DNA from: CALFVT01 sp039989855
Lineage (GTDB): Bacteria; Pseudomonadota; Alphaproteobacteria; Caulobacterales; Maricaulaceae
Direction of reading: 5' to 3'
NCBI GenBank assembly: GCA_039989855.1
Contig: JBDXGZ010000023.1
Location: 124,001-188,000 of the forward strand
DNA length: 64,000 nucleotides
Under the pieces are notes generated by a model. That model was not told where the DNA came from and did no database searches. It worked only from the letters and a program-made list of their open reading frames with translations. How positions within the stretch are numbered: position 1 is the stretch's first letter; each line of letters begins with the position of its first letter. Of the stretch, positions 16,503 to 24,344 are shown piece after piece. The translations under genes and the position numbers were made by a program.

Positions 16503-16939
16503 TCCGCCACCTCCATCACAGAGGGATTAACGCGACCTGCGACTACGTCAGCCAGAGAAATTGAGGACATAAATTGCCCAATATGGCTCTCAAGCGCGCC
16601 CCATAGGTCATGGGTCAAACAGCGCTCTGTTGAACCTGTGCAAGAATGACGAACTTCGGGCGTACAGCCATGCGCCTTTATCGGCTCATCCACCGCTTGG
16701 ATAATATGGGCGAGGCTCAGATCATCTGGCGTTGTGGCCAATTTATAGCCCCCATGCGCCCCACGAACACTCTCAACCAGTCCCGCTTGGCGAATTTGGC
16801 GAAAGAGCTGCTCGAGGAAGGACAAAGAAATCTTCTGACGCGCCGCAATATCAGCCAAAGACACCACAGCTCCGCCACCTTGCGCGGCAAGGTCGGTCAT
16901 GGCCATAACGGCATATCGTCCTTTTGCTGTGAGTTTCAT
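16499..16939 (-). CDS. iscR: Rrf2-family Fe-S-responsive regulator IscR
   Basis: A 146-residue Rrf2-family winged-helix regulator. The opening MKLTAKGRYAVMAMTDLA and the recognition region SLADIAARQKISLSFLEQLF are family hallmarks. Three cysteines (HGCTPEVRHSCTGSTERC, spacing C-x7-C-x6-C) followed by LTHDLW match the [2Fe-2S] ligand loop of IscR, which represses its own operon when the cluster is present. The ATG at 16939 gives the conserved N terminus; the longer frame adds 38 residues read from the leader. It is the first gene of the SUF operon and an IscR-like operator lies 100 bases upstream. Confidence 0.93.
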   Translation of the reverse strand: MKLTAKGRYAVMAMTDLAAQGGGAVVSLADIAARQKISLSFLEQLFRQIRQAGLVESVRGAHGGYKLATTPDDLSLAHIIQAVDEPIKAHGCTPEVRHSCTGSTERCLTHDLWGALESHIGQFMSSISLADVVAGRVNPSVMEVAE

Positions 16940-17033
16940 AGTTTTACGCGTTTCCAATGCAGGTTTTTCTCGCTTTTTGTAAAACGAGTTGTTAAGATAA
17001 TGTCTCGCCTCCAATAACAGGAGGCATGTAGTA

Positions 17034-17056
17034 ATTCCGACTATTTTAGTCAAGAT
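17034..17056 (-). promoter_or_regulatory. SUF operon promoter with IscR-like operator
   Basis: GACTATTTTAGTC (17039-17051) is a perfect inverted repeat, GACTA-TTT-TAGTC, close to the type 1 IscR site with its GACT and AGTC half sites. On the minus strand it also supplies a TTGACT -35 element (17054-17049), with TACATG 17 bases further as a possible -10. Occupation by [2Fe-2S]-IscR would block RNA polymerase. An 8-base imperfect inverted repeat, GACGTGAT/ATTACGTC (17062-17090), lies next to it on the side of the divergent gene. Confidence 0.6.
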
Positions 17057-17115
17057 TGAAAGACGTGATTTTTATATAAAAGATTACGTCATTTTTATAT
17101 ATGAGGGGCTCTGCC

Positions 17116-17799
17116 ATGCCTGAGGTAATTTTTAACGGACCAGACGGACGTCTTGAAGGGCGCTATAGCCCAAGTGATGACCCGAATGCGCCATGCGCCA
17201 TGATCCTCTCACCACATCCAAAAGCGGGTGGTCATATGGACCACCGCATCCCTGTCGCCATGTATGAACAGTATAAAGCCCGTGGTTTTGCAGTTATGCG
17301 CTTCAACTACCGTGGCGTTGGCCGCTCTGTTGGCGTTTACGATAATGGCCAAGGTGAATTACAAGACGCCGCCTATGCGCTTGATTGGATGCAAAGCTTT
17401 AACCAAAATGCGCCCTTCACATGGGTGTCTGGCTATCAATTTGGTGCGTGGATTGGCATGCAGCTCTTGATGCGCCGCCCTGAAGTGGCTGGCTTTGTGT
17501 CTATGTCGCTTCCAACAAATACATATGACTTCGCCTTCTTGGCGCCATGTCCGGCTTCTGGCCTCGTGATTTACGGCGGAGAAGACCGTATTGTTCCTCC
17601 CGATGATGTTGACCGCGTTGTTGAGAAAATTCGCGTGCAAAAAGGCGAGATCATCAGCACCTATTGTATCGAAGAAGCCGACCATTTCTATACGGAACAT
17701 CTCGACGATGCTATCGAGGTAATTGATGATTATCTGGACGCCCATTTGGATCCAAAATATTGCCCACCCCGTGAGATGCGCCTTCTCGAAGAGGGTTAG
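17116..17799 (+). CDS. alpha/beta hydrolase (COG2945-like), nucleophile Ser replaced by Gln
   Basis: A 227-residue alpha/beta-hydrolase-fold protein. An HPHPKAGGH-like segment (here SPHPKAGGHMDH) at the oxyanion strand, FNYRGVGRSVG, and the C-terminal GGEDRIVPPDDV and ADHFYTEH are family features and keep the Asp and His of the triad. The nucleophile elbow reads GYQFGAW, with Gln where Ser is expected, so hydrolase activity is uncertain. The ATG at 17116 follows GAGGGG at 7 bases. It is divergent from the SUF operon and shares its promoter region. Confidence 0.85.
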   Translation: MPEVIFNGPDGRLEGRYSPSDDPNAPCAMILSPHPKAGGHMDHRIPVAMYEQYKARGFAVMRFNYRGVGRSVGVYDNGQGELQDAAYALDWMQSFNQNAPFTWVSGYQFGAWIGMQLLMRRPEVAGFVSMSLPTNTYDFAFLAPCPASGLVIYGGEDRIVPPDDVDRVVEKIRVQKGEIISTYCIEEADHFYTEHLDDAIEVIDDYLDAHLDPKYCPPREMRLLEEG

Positions 17800-18917
17800 A
17801 CTTCAAGGTCTCTCAAACCCCGTCCGCCGAGTAGCGGTCGGGACACGCCTGTTGTCTCAGGAAAACTAATCGGCAATTTATTCATGTGACGGGCCGCGAG
17901 GTAAGCAAAGGCTTGCGCCTCGATCATATCACTCTCCCACCCAACGTCTTCAGCAGACATAATCTGAACGCCGCAAATGTCTGCGAGCATCAGACGGATA
18001 GCTTGATTATGCCGCCCCCCGCCGCAGAGGATAAGACGGTCTGGTCGTGTGTTCATTTGCGATAAGGTTAGCCCGACAGCATGGGCACAAAAGGCCGCAA
18101 GCGTCGCCGCGCCGTCTTCAAAGCTAAGGCCCAACATATCGTTCATCACGTCAAAATCATAACGGTCAGCAGAACGCGGCAAAGAGCGCTTAAAAAAGTC
18201 TCGAGCCAACCACCGTTCAAGGCGCGTGAAATCAACACGACCACGAAGCGATACCGCCCCGCCATCGTCATAGCTCTGACCATGTTTTTGCATCCATTGA
18301 TCAAGTGGGCCGTTCGCAGGGCCTGTGTCGGAGGCTTTCAATAGTCCGACCCCCACAAGGGTGACATTGCCGACACCGCCGAGGTTAAGGACAGCGCTCA
18401 CCCCGTCCAGTTGGACATGCTCGCACAAGGCCTTATGATAGATCGGTGCAAGCGGCGCACCCTGCCCGCCCGCCTCTACGTCCGCACTGCGGAAGTCATA
18501 GATGCACGGCACATTAAAACGCTTCGTCAAAGCCTGTCCGCCCCCTAACTGCAATGTTTGGCCTTTTTGCGTCTGCGTCGGCGGGTGATGCAAAACGGTT
18601 TGCCCGTGAAAGCCAATTAGGTCGAGCGTCTCGGCCCAATCAGAATGATCGCTCAAAAGACTCTCTATCACCTCAATATGTGCAGCCGTAAGCACGGCTT
18701 CAGCTTCGTTAAAGTCAGGCTTTGGCCCGTTAAATTGCCACGTAAGCGCTGTCTCTGTCGCCGCTCTTAAAACTTCGCGTTCCGTATCTGTGTAAGGACG
18801 ATAAGCATTGGGCCCATAAGCCGTAATAGTTTGCCCGTCCGTTTTGAGAAAAGCCGCATCTATCCCGTCCAGCGATGTGCCAGACATCAGGCCGAGCGCG
18901 TTGAAACTCTTGCTCAA
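17796..18917 (-). CDS. anmK: anhydro-N-acetylmuramic acid kinase
   Basis: A 373-residue sugar kinase that cleaves and phosphorylates 1,6-anhydro-MurNAc to MurNAc-6-phosphate in peptidoglycan recycling. MSGTSLDGIDAA at the N terminus is the family signature, with GFHGQTVLHHP, NLGGVGNVT, DTGPANGPLDQW and ILCGGGRHN further on, in the order of the ASKHA fold. Length fits. The start is a TTG at 18917 overlapping the thyA stop as TTGA; the next Met is inside the catalytic motif, so TTG is the only sensible start. It forms a two-gene unit with thyA. Confidence 0.93.
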   Translation of the reverse strand: MSKSFNALGLMSGTSLDGIDAAFLKTDGQTITAYGPNAYRPYTDTEREVLRAATETALTWQFNGPKPDFNEAEAVLTAAHIEVIESLLSDHSDWAETLDLIGFHGQTVLHHPPTQTQKGQTLQLGGGQALTKRFNVPCIYDFRSADVEAGGQGAPLAPIYHKALCEHVQLDGVSAVLNLGGVGNVTLVGVGLLKASDTGPANGPLDQWMQKHGQSYDDGGAVSLRGRVDFTRLERWLARDFFKRSLPRSADRYDFDVMNDMLGLSFEDGAATLAAFCAHAVGLTLSQMNTRPDRLILCGGGRHNQAIRLMLADICGVQIMSAEDVGWESDMIEAQAFAYLAARHMNKLPISFPETTGVSRPLLGGRGLRDLEV

Positions 18918-19726
18918 ACCGCAACTTTACCCGCTATGTGCGGGTGGGACTTATAACCTTTGATTTTAAAATCCTCATATTTGAAATCAAACAGGTTTTT
19001 CACGTCAGGGTTTATCACAAGGCGTGGGAGCGGCATGGGGTCTCGTGACATTTGCAGCTCAACTTGCTCGAAGTGGTTGTGATAAATATGGGCGTCGCCA
19101 AAGCTATGAACGAAGTCTCCGACATCAAGGTCACAAACTTGCGCCATCATCTGCGCAAGCAGCGCGTAAGAGGCGATATTAAACGGAACGCCGAGGAATA
19201 TATCGGCGCTACGTTGGTAAAGCTGACAGGACAGCTTATCCTTACCGCCGTCTGGATTGGGCGCGACGAAAAATTGGAATAAGCAATGGCACGGCGGCAA
19301 GGCCATCTCGTCGACATCCGCAGGGTTCCACGCGCTGACAATATGGCGGCGTGAATAGGGATTGTTCTTAATCGCCTCAACGGTTTTCGCGACTTGATCA
19401 ATGACGGCGCCGTTAGGGCCTTCCCATCTTCGCCACTGCTTGCCGTAAACAGGGCCAAGGTCGCCGTCCGCGTCCGCCCACTCATCCCAAATACGCACGC
19501 CGTTCTCTTTGAGATATTTGATATTGGTATCTCCTGCGAGGAACCACAGCAGCTCATGGATAATCGATTTTTTGTGCAGCTTCTTGGTCGTGACCATCGG
19601 AAAACCATCCGCGAGGTCAAAGCGCATTTGATAGCCAAACACCCCGCGCGTCCCCGTCCCCGTGCGGTCCATACGGTCCGTACCATTTGTCATAACATGA
19701 GAGAGGAGGTCGAGATATTGTTGCAT
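18914..19726 (-). CDS. thyA: thymidylate synthase
   Basis: A 270-residue ThyA that methylates dUMP to dTMP with methylene-tetrahydrofolate in the cytosol. RTGTGTRGVFGYQMRFDL at the N terminus binds phosphate, the catalytic Cys is in LPPCHCLFQFFV, and the C-terminal KGYKSHPHIAGKVAV closes the active site. RRHIVSAWNPADV is also present. Length matches the E. coli enzyme. The ATG at 19726 follows AAGG at 5 bases. No dihydrofolate reductase gene follows it; anmK is coupled instead. Confidence 0.97.
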   Translation of the reverse strand: MQQYLDLLSHVMTNGTDRMDRTGTGTRGVFGYQMRFDLADGFPMVTTKKLHKKSIIHELLWFLAGDTNIKYLKENGVRIWDEWADADGDLGPVYGKQWRRWEGPNGAVIDQVAKTVEAIKNNPYSRRHIVSAWNPADVDEMALPPCHCLFQFFVAPNPDGGKDKLSCQLYQRSADIFLGVPFNIASYALLAQMMAQVCDLDVGDFVHSFGDAHIYHNHFEQVELQMSRDPMPLPRLVINPDVKNLFDFKYEDFKIKGYKSHPHIAGKVAV

Positions 19727-19837
19727 ATAAGCCTTGTGGCCGATTCTAGCCGCAACGTAAATTTATTTTCACGCGCGACTTGACCTTCTCGTAAACTTCA
19801 CCACATTATTATTGATAAACAATAAGGAGAAGAGATA

Positions 19838-20161
19838 ATGGACCGTTTTACCTATGAAGCCGAGCTTATGGATATGGCTGCATCATTAAATGAGAAAGAC
19901 CGTGATAAATTTATTCAAATTTTTCAACAACATGCCAAAAACCCTGTCGCAATGTTTGGTTGGAATTCATGGCTTGGATGCTTTGGGGTTGACCGTTTCA
20001 TTCTCGGCGACATCCTTGCGGGTGTTTTAAAGCTCATAACCTTTGGTGGTCTTGGCATATGGGTGCTCATTGACTGCTTTCTTATCGGCAACCGCACGCG
20101 AACGAAGAATATGAAATTAGCCGATCAACTCTATGAGGATATTCGCCAAGGAACTGTTTAA
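19838..20161 (+). CDS. TM2-domain membrane protein
   Basis: A 107-residue protein with a soluble N-terminal helix region (residues 1-40) and a TM2 domain. The second part has WNSWLGCFGVDRFILGD as the first helix with the conserved G-x-D-R-F/H motif, then LKLITFGGLGIWVLIDCFLIG as the second helix. TM2 proteins are widespread in bacteria without an assigned activity. The start follows AAGGAGAAGAG, a strong ribosome site. It is a single gene divergent from thyA. Confidence 0.8.
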   Translation: MDRFTYEAELMDMAASLNEKDRDKFIQIFQQHAKNPVAMFGWNSWLGCFGVDRFILGDILAGVLKLITFGGLGIWVLIDCFLIGNRTRTKNMKLADQLYEDIRQGTV

Positions 20162-20218
20162 AGGCACTGTTTAAAGACTTCGAATATCCCGCGCGCAACA
20201 AGAGCGTTAATATAGCCT

Positions 20219-20382
20219 CACCGTGATTTTCATCACGGAAACTACTTCGGTTATACTGTAGGAAACACAATTTCTATATGGGCTAGCGTAGTCATATCAG
20301 AATTTAGTGGATATCTAATCCCTCGGTTGGCCCAAAACCAACCTTACTTGACCCCGCACTTTCTCCCTGCGGGGTCTTTTTA
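20219..20382 (+). ncRNA. candidate small RNA or structured 3' region: three hairpins ending in a terminator
   Basis: Three hairpins follow each other: CCGTGAT/ATCACGG (20221-20238), GGTTGG/CCAACC with loop CCCAAAA (20325-20343) and the terminator GACCCCGCA/TGCGGGGTC (20350-20376). TATACT at 20252-20257 could be a -10 element, but no -35 is evident, so this may simply be the structured 3' UTR of the TM2-protein gene. No reading frame of note is present. Confidence 0.3.
20350..20382 (+). terminator. rho-independent terminator
   Basis: Perfect 9-bp stem GACCCCGCA/TGCGGGGTC with a 9-base C/T loop, followed by TTTTTAT. It ends the rightward transcript after the TM2 gene; the reverse strand lacks a good U tract. 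Confidence 0.85.
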
Positions 20383-20392
20383 TAGGTCGGCT

Positions 20393-21514
20393 CTACAATT
20401 GATCAATCACCGCCAGCATGGGGTCAAGTGCAGCCGCTCCTAGTTTTGCAGACCTATCGGCTGACCATCCATAGTCACTATCAGGTAAATCAGCATTGTC
20501 TTTGAACGGCATTTCTAATGTCATGGCGAGGCAATTATAAGCATGTGCCGTATAATTCGTGCAGTAGGACAAATTACCTTGCCCAGGAGCCGTTAATGGA
20601 TAACCATGCTTTGTTTGGAAATCTGGTGACGATATTTTATAGGCCGTCAAGAAATCAGCGAGGTCTTTCGCTTGTTTATCCGTATAACCGGGAATGCCCT
20701 CCGCCCCAGCGATGAAATTATAAGGCAAGGCCTCATCCCCGTGAACATCCAAGCATAAGTCAGGCTTATCGGCGTCCATCGCCTTTACCGTGTAGTAAAC
20801 CTCGGGTGCTGATTGTACGGTCGCTTTGCCCCACTCACGGTTCAAATTAGCCCCCGCGTAATTTGTTCGAATATTGCCTGCCCGTGACCCGTCTGGATTC
20901 ATATTAGGGATAATGTGGAACCGCACCTTATGACGTAGAACGCGCGAAACGGGGTCATTATCGTCAAGCAAGCGCGCTAAAAACCCTTCCATCCACCACT
21001 CGGCCATGATTTCTCCGGGGTGTTGACGGGCTATCACCCAGATGACTTTATCCCCCTCTCCAACAGAAAGGCAGTCCATCTCTTGGCCTTGAACGGTTTG
21101 CCCTAAAACGCGGTGTGACACACCTGGTTCTTGCAAACAAGACGCGATCAAATCGGCGTGGCGTTCCATAGAATAAGGGGCAAAATAGGCATAGTAGACG
21201 CTATCAGAGTCTGGCGTATGAGCCATAATCAACTCACCATCCACATAATCCGTATCGATACGAAACCATGTTTCGCGGTCATAACTGGCGCAAGCTTGAT
21301 AATTATCCCACCCGCCAACAAAGGCCGCGCCTTTAGCATTTTCAATAACCATACGAAGGTCCTGCCCATGGGCGCCGCTCACGCGGAAATAAAACCATTG
21401 ATAAAAATCGGATGCATTATCCTTACGGATGTCAAGCCTAATGTTTTCAGGGTCACTTAGGTCTTTGACGATAATATTACCACCGTCAAAGGCTGAATTT
21501 ATAGAAAGGGGCAT
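20393..21514 (-). CDS. M14-family zinc carboxypeptidase (cytosolic carboxypeptidase type)
   Basis: A 373-residue M14 metallopeptidase of the cytosolic-carboxypeptidase type, with the N-terminal beta-sandwich domain (residues 1-125) typical of that subgroup. Zinc ligands are in ARQHPGEIMAEW (His and Glu) and in LDVHGDEALPYNF (His), and the catalytic Glu is in MTLEMPFKD. Eukaryotic members remove glutamates from tubulin tails; bacterial substrates are unknown. No signal peptide. It is the last gene of a three-gene unit with ArgE-like and N-acetylglutamate synthase-like genes, 8 bases behind the latter. Confidence 0.88.
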   Translation of the reverse strand: MPLSINSAFDGGNIIVKDLSDPENIRLDIRKDNASDFYQWFYFRVSGAHGQDLRMVIENAKGAAFVGGWDNYQACASYDRETWFRIDTDYVDGELIMAHTPDSDSVYYAYFAPYSMERHADLIASCLQEPGVSHRVLGQTVQGQEMDCLSVGEGDKVIWVIARQHPGEIMAEWWMEGFLARLLDDNDPVSRVLRHKVRFHIIPNMNPDGSRAGNIRTNYAGANLNREWGKATVQSAPEVYYTVKAMDADKPDLCLDVHGDEALPYNFIAGAEGIPGYTDKQAKDLADFLTAYKISSPDFQTKHGYPLTAPGQGNLSYCTNYTAHAYNCLAMTLEMPFKDNADLPDSDYGWSADRSAKLGAAALDPMLAVIDQL

Positions 21515-21522
21515 GTTAAATC

Positions 21523-22665
21523 CTAATGTTCAAAATCATCTGATGCTGATGAGGCCAAGTTGACAGCTAACGGGATTTCTTGTGTATCAAGACCTCTCCA
21601 AAACACACGCCACCCCGCGACTTGCTGCATCCCATGACACATCTTCATGTACCAATTATTAAAACTATTTGTTTCACGGGAGCGCCAGAAAACTCTAGGT
21701 TGATGAACAATGGTTGCGTCCCAAATATCACGTGCTATTCCCTCACCCTGGGCTTCTCGAGTGACCCAAAACTTTGAAAGATAAGCCAAACCCTGCTTAT
21801 CTTTAAGGATAGCCCCACCCCGGTAATCACGTTCTACAATAGCCGAATTTATAGGCGTTTCAAAAAAACTTGGATTCAGACGCTTTTCAAATGAACCAGA
21901 AATAGACGCCACCAAGCGACTCTCGTCTAATCCTGATAGGCTATCCACAATTAACAATGGAGCCCCTCTTCGCACAAGCGTTCCGGACCCGCGCGTGGTA
22001 AAGAGTTCACGCAGTAAATTTAACGGAGAGGCCATAATATAAACGCTTGTATTTAGCGGAGAGTTTAAAAAATCTGTAACAAGGCTTTGAAAGGTTTTTT
22101 GCCCCTTTGATAAAGCAACCCCTTGCAATCGCTCATCCATTTTGTCGATATTAATAAAGGGAACCCTCTCGCCATTAATTGAAATGCCGCCGGAAGGTTG
22201 AAGAAAAATAACTTTAGCGGGCTGTAATTCGTTGATCACTCCCTCAAGGTCTATAGCTTGCTGGGCATCCGTAAATTCCAATATTGGCATTTGGCCTTTC
22301 GCCGTCAGTTTACGCACTTCGGGAAATAGCTGATAAGACGCGGTATTTAACTTAATTGCCCGCACCCCCATACCGTCTAGTTCTTTGAATAGACGTTGAG
22401 ACATGAATTTCACGCGCGTACGGTCACTACCCAACGCACCGATCAACAATATCGGCGTGAGGCTAAGGTCAGATAAAATCCGTAGGTTACTTGTTAAGGC
22501 TTCGAGTAAAGGGTTTTTTAAACAGCGTGGGTCAAGCACAATCAAAGCAAATTTTTCAGGAGATTGCTGCGCGAAAAGTTCCGCGTAAAATTTAGCTTCG
22601 CGCTCAGCCCCTATGGCGGATAGGCTTTTGATGACCAAATCACGGACATGTTTTTTAGCGCTCAT
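21523..22665 (-). CDS. N-acetylglutamate synthase of the NAGS/K type with degenerate kinase domain
   Basis: A 380-residue two-domain protein. The C-terminal third has the vertebrate-like NAT domain (PF04768 type): LAYLSKFWVTREAQGEGIARDIWD, FWRSRETNSFNNWYMKMCHG and GWRVFWRGL, as in Maricaulis and Xanthomonas NAGS/K. It would make N-acetylglutamate, the first step of arginine synthesis. The N-terminal amino-acid-kinase-fold half is recognisable (RELFTTRGSGTLVRRG is conserved), but the catalytic KxGG is VLDP and the substrate loop GGGP is GALG, so kinase activity is very probably lost. The ATG overlaps the deacetylase stop (ATGA). Confidence 0.82.
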   Translation of the reverse strand: MSAKKHVRDLVIKSLSAIGAEREAKFYAELFAQQSPEKFALIVLDPRCLKNPLLEALTSNLRILSDLSLTPILLIGALGSDRTRVKFMSQRLFKELDGMGVRAIKLNTASYQLFPEVRKLTAKGQMPILEFTDAQQAIDLEGVINELQPAKVIFLQPSGGISINGERVPFINIDKMDERLQGVALSKGQKTFQSLVTDFLNSPLNTSVYIMASPLNLLRELFTTRGSGTLVRRGAPLLIVDSLSGLDESRLVASISGSFEKRLNPSFFETPINSAIVERDYRGGAILKDKQGLAYLSKFWVTREAQGEGIARDIWDATIVHQPRVFWRSRETNSFNNWYMKMCHGMQQVAGWRVFWRGLDTQEIPLAVNLASSASDDFEH

Positions 22666-23759
22666 AACGACTCTCCCGACAGAGCTCCGCTATAGACATT
22701 TGCCGCAGTTATCAACTGCGAGACTTCAACATATTCATTGGGCTTGTGCGCTTGATCAACATTACCAGGGCCAAAGACAACCGCATTAACACCTACCTCG
22801 CTCAGCATAGCAGCCTCGGTCCAGTAAGGTAGATCAATTGGAGACAACCCCAAACATATACGCGAGAGTCTTTCAGGGGCCTTTGATTTGAAGGGGTTAA
22901 GAGCTGCAATAATCTCAAGGGACGCATCAGGATAAAGTTTCGCGAGAATTTCTCTCGCCGCCGTTTCGTGGCGCGCGACCGTATCACCGGGCGGCGGGCG
23001 CATGGAAAACTTCATCGCCGCTTGAGTGGGTATGACATTATAAGCGCCGTCCCCTGTAATCTCGCCAATGTTTAGACAGACGCCCTTATAAACGGCCTCG
23101 CCAACATCTTTGAAACGATCGCCATAGTCCGACATGGCCGAGGCATAACGGGTGATTTTTTGTAGAGGCGCAGGTGTGACATCTGACAAGGACGAATGAC
23201 CTCCTGGCCCCGAAAACCCGACCCGCATGGCTAACATACCGCGATGTCGTGCGCCCATTGTGCAGGATGTTGGCTCGCAGACAATCGCGTGAGGAATGTT
23301 TCCTAACTGATTATCCGCAATCGCCACAGGCATGACCTCGCTGCCATGCTCTTCATCACCCGAAAATAAAATTGCCACGTCTTTAGGACGTGTGACCTCT
23401 AAGGCTGCAAGAATACATGCGGCCGCTCCCTTAATATCACTTGTTCCAAGGCCAATATAGTGGTCACCTTCTTGGCGTAATAGGTGAGGATCTTGCGTCC
23501 ACCCCTCACCACTCGGAACTGTATCAATATGGACATTGAGTAAAATTTGGGGGTGCCCCCAAACAGCCAATACATAGGCACTATCAGACTTCCCTCTTGA
23601 CCGAGCAACTGTCTGAACCGTCAATTGATCTGGATTATGTGCCTTTAAAACTGCCGCTAACCACTTCACACAAGCGACTTCGTCCCCAGTACCATTACGC
23701 GTATCCATAGCGATCAAAGGCTCAAGCCATGATATTATAGCAGTTTCAGAAATGGGCAT
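22662..23759 (-). CDS. M20-family deacetylase, ArgE-like (acetylornithine/acetylcitrulline deacetylase)
   Basis: A 365-residue M20 zinc amidohydrolase. The first metal ligand is in LLNVHIDTVPSGEGW, the bridging Asp in LGTSDIKGAAA, the catalytic Glu pair in FSGDEEHGSE, and the substrate-arginine region in ARHRGMLAMRV, all in the usual order with the dimerisation insert from about 165. It most likely releases acetate from N-acetylornithine or N-acetylcitrulline in arginine synthesis; the two cannot be told apart here. Its coupling to an N-acetylglutamate synthase supports an arginine role. The ATG at 23759 follows AAAGGATG. Confidence 0.85.
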   Translation of the reverse strand: MPISETAIISWLEPLIAMDTRNGTGDEVACVKWLAAVLKAHNPDQLTVQTVARSRGKSDSAYVLAVWGHPQILLNVHIDTVPSGEGWTQDPHLLRQEGDHYIGLGTSDIKGAAACILAALEVTRPKDVAILFSGDEEHGSEVMPVAIADNQLGNIPHAIVCEPTSCTMGARHRGMLAMRVGFSGPGGHSSLSDVTPAPLQKITRYASAMSDYGDRFKDVGEAVYKGVCLNIGEITGDGAYNVIPTQAAMKFSMRPPPGDTVARHETAAREILAKLYPDASLEIIAALNPFKSKAPERLSRICLGLSPIDLPYWTEAAMLSEVGVNAVVFGPGNVDQAHKPNEYVEVSQLITAANVYSGALSGESL

Positions 23760-23853
23760 ATATCATCCTTTGAGACTGAGACCTTATAACGTGCATTAAA
23801 CCTCTTTCAATCCCACAACTCAGATTGCTATCATACAGAGCTGCTATTTATGG

Positions 23854-23868
23854 TTAACCAACGGTAAA
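23854..23868. promoter_or_regulatory. CtrA-like box (TTAA-N7-TAAA), weak candidate
   Basis: TTAACCA followed by TAAA at the correct N7 spacing resembles the CtrA consensus TTAA-N7-TTAA with one mismatch. It lies 67 bases before the DUF2853 gene and 95 before the ArgE-like gene on the other strand. A single match could be chance. Confidence 0.3.
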
Positions 23869-23934
23869 TTACACTTGCATTGCTACAATTAAATCACCTA
23901 ATAATTGTATTATAAATAAAAAATGGAGGAAACT

Positions 23935-24258
23935 ATGCCAGCAGCAGCTGATTATATGGATAATGTTAAGAAATACGACAGCGGTGCTAGTGAAGCCGTT
24001 GTACAAAAGGTTGTCAATTATTGTGGGATTGCCCTACGCAATAAAGACTCATCCCTCGTGTCTTGCTCTGATGAAACAGAAAAGAACCGCGTTCGTGATG
24101 GCTATTGCAAGAAAAAGCTAGATATGGGCCCTGATGAGGCATCTGCCGCGATTAACGCCGTTTGTGCGACTGTCAAAGAAGACCGTATGAAGTCCCGCGT
24201 GACGTTTTATTATCTTCTCGCAAAGAACGCTGGAAAGCTCAGCATTTTTGGCGGTTAA
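23935..24258 (+). CDS. DUF2853 family protein
   Basis: A 107-residue small soluble protein recognised as DUF2853: an ADYMDNVKKYD opening, VVNYCGIALRNKDSSLVSCSD in the middle and a C-terminal RVTFYYLLAKNAGKLSIF. It is all-helical by appearance, with four Cys spread over the chain. No activity is known for the family. The start at 23935 is fixed by GGAGG 7 bases upstream; an ATG at 23923 overlaps that ribosome site and is discarded. A terminator follows 25 bases after the stop. Confidence 0.85.
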   Translation: MPAAADYMDNVKKYDSGASEAVVQKVVNYCGIALRNKDSSLVSCSDETEKNRVRDGYCKKKLDMGPDEASAAINAVCATVKEDRMKSRVTFYYLLAKNAGKLSIFGG

Positions 24259-24283
24259 AAACCCCATAAAATCGTTATATTTG

Positions 24284-24320
24284 AACCGCCTCTAGACTTA
24301 CCTCTAGGGGCGGTTTTTTA
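24284..24320 (+). terminator. rho-independent terminator
   Basis: AACCGCCTCTAG and CTCTAGGGGCGGTT form a 12-bp stem with a small loop, followed by a run of six T. It ends the DUF2853 transcript and lies just before the convergent stop of the DUF11 gene. Confidence 0.88.
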
Positions 24321-24344
24321 TGGGTATAACGAATAGCAGACGAA

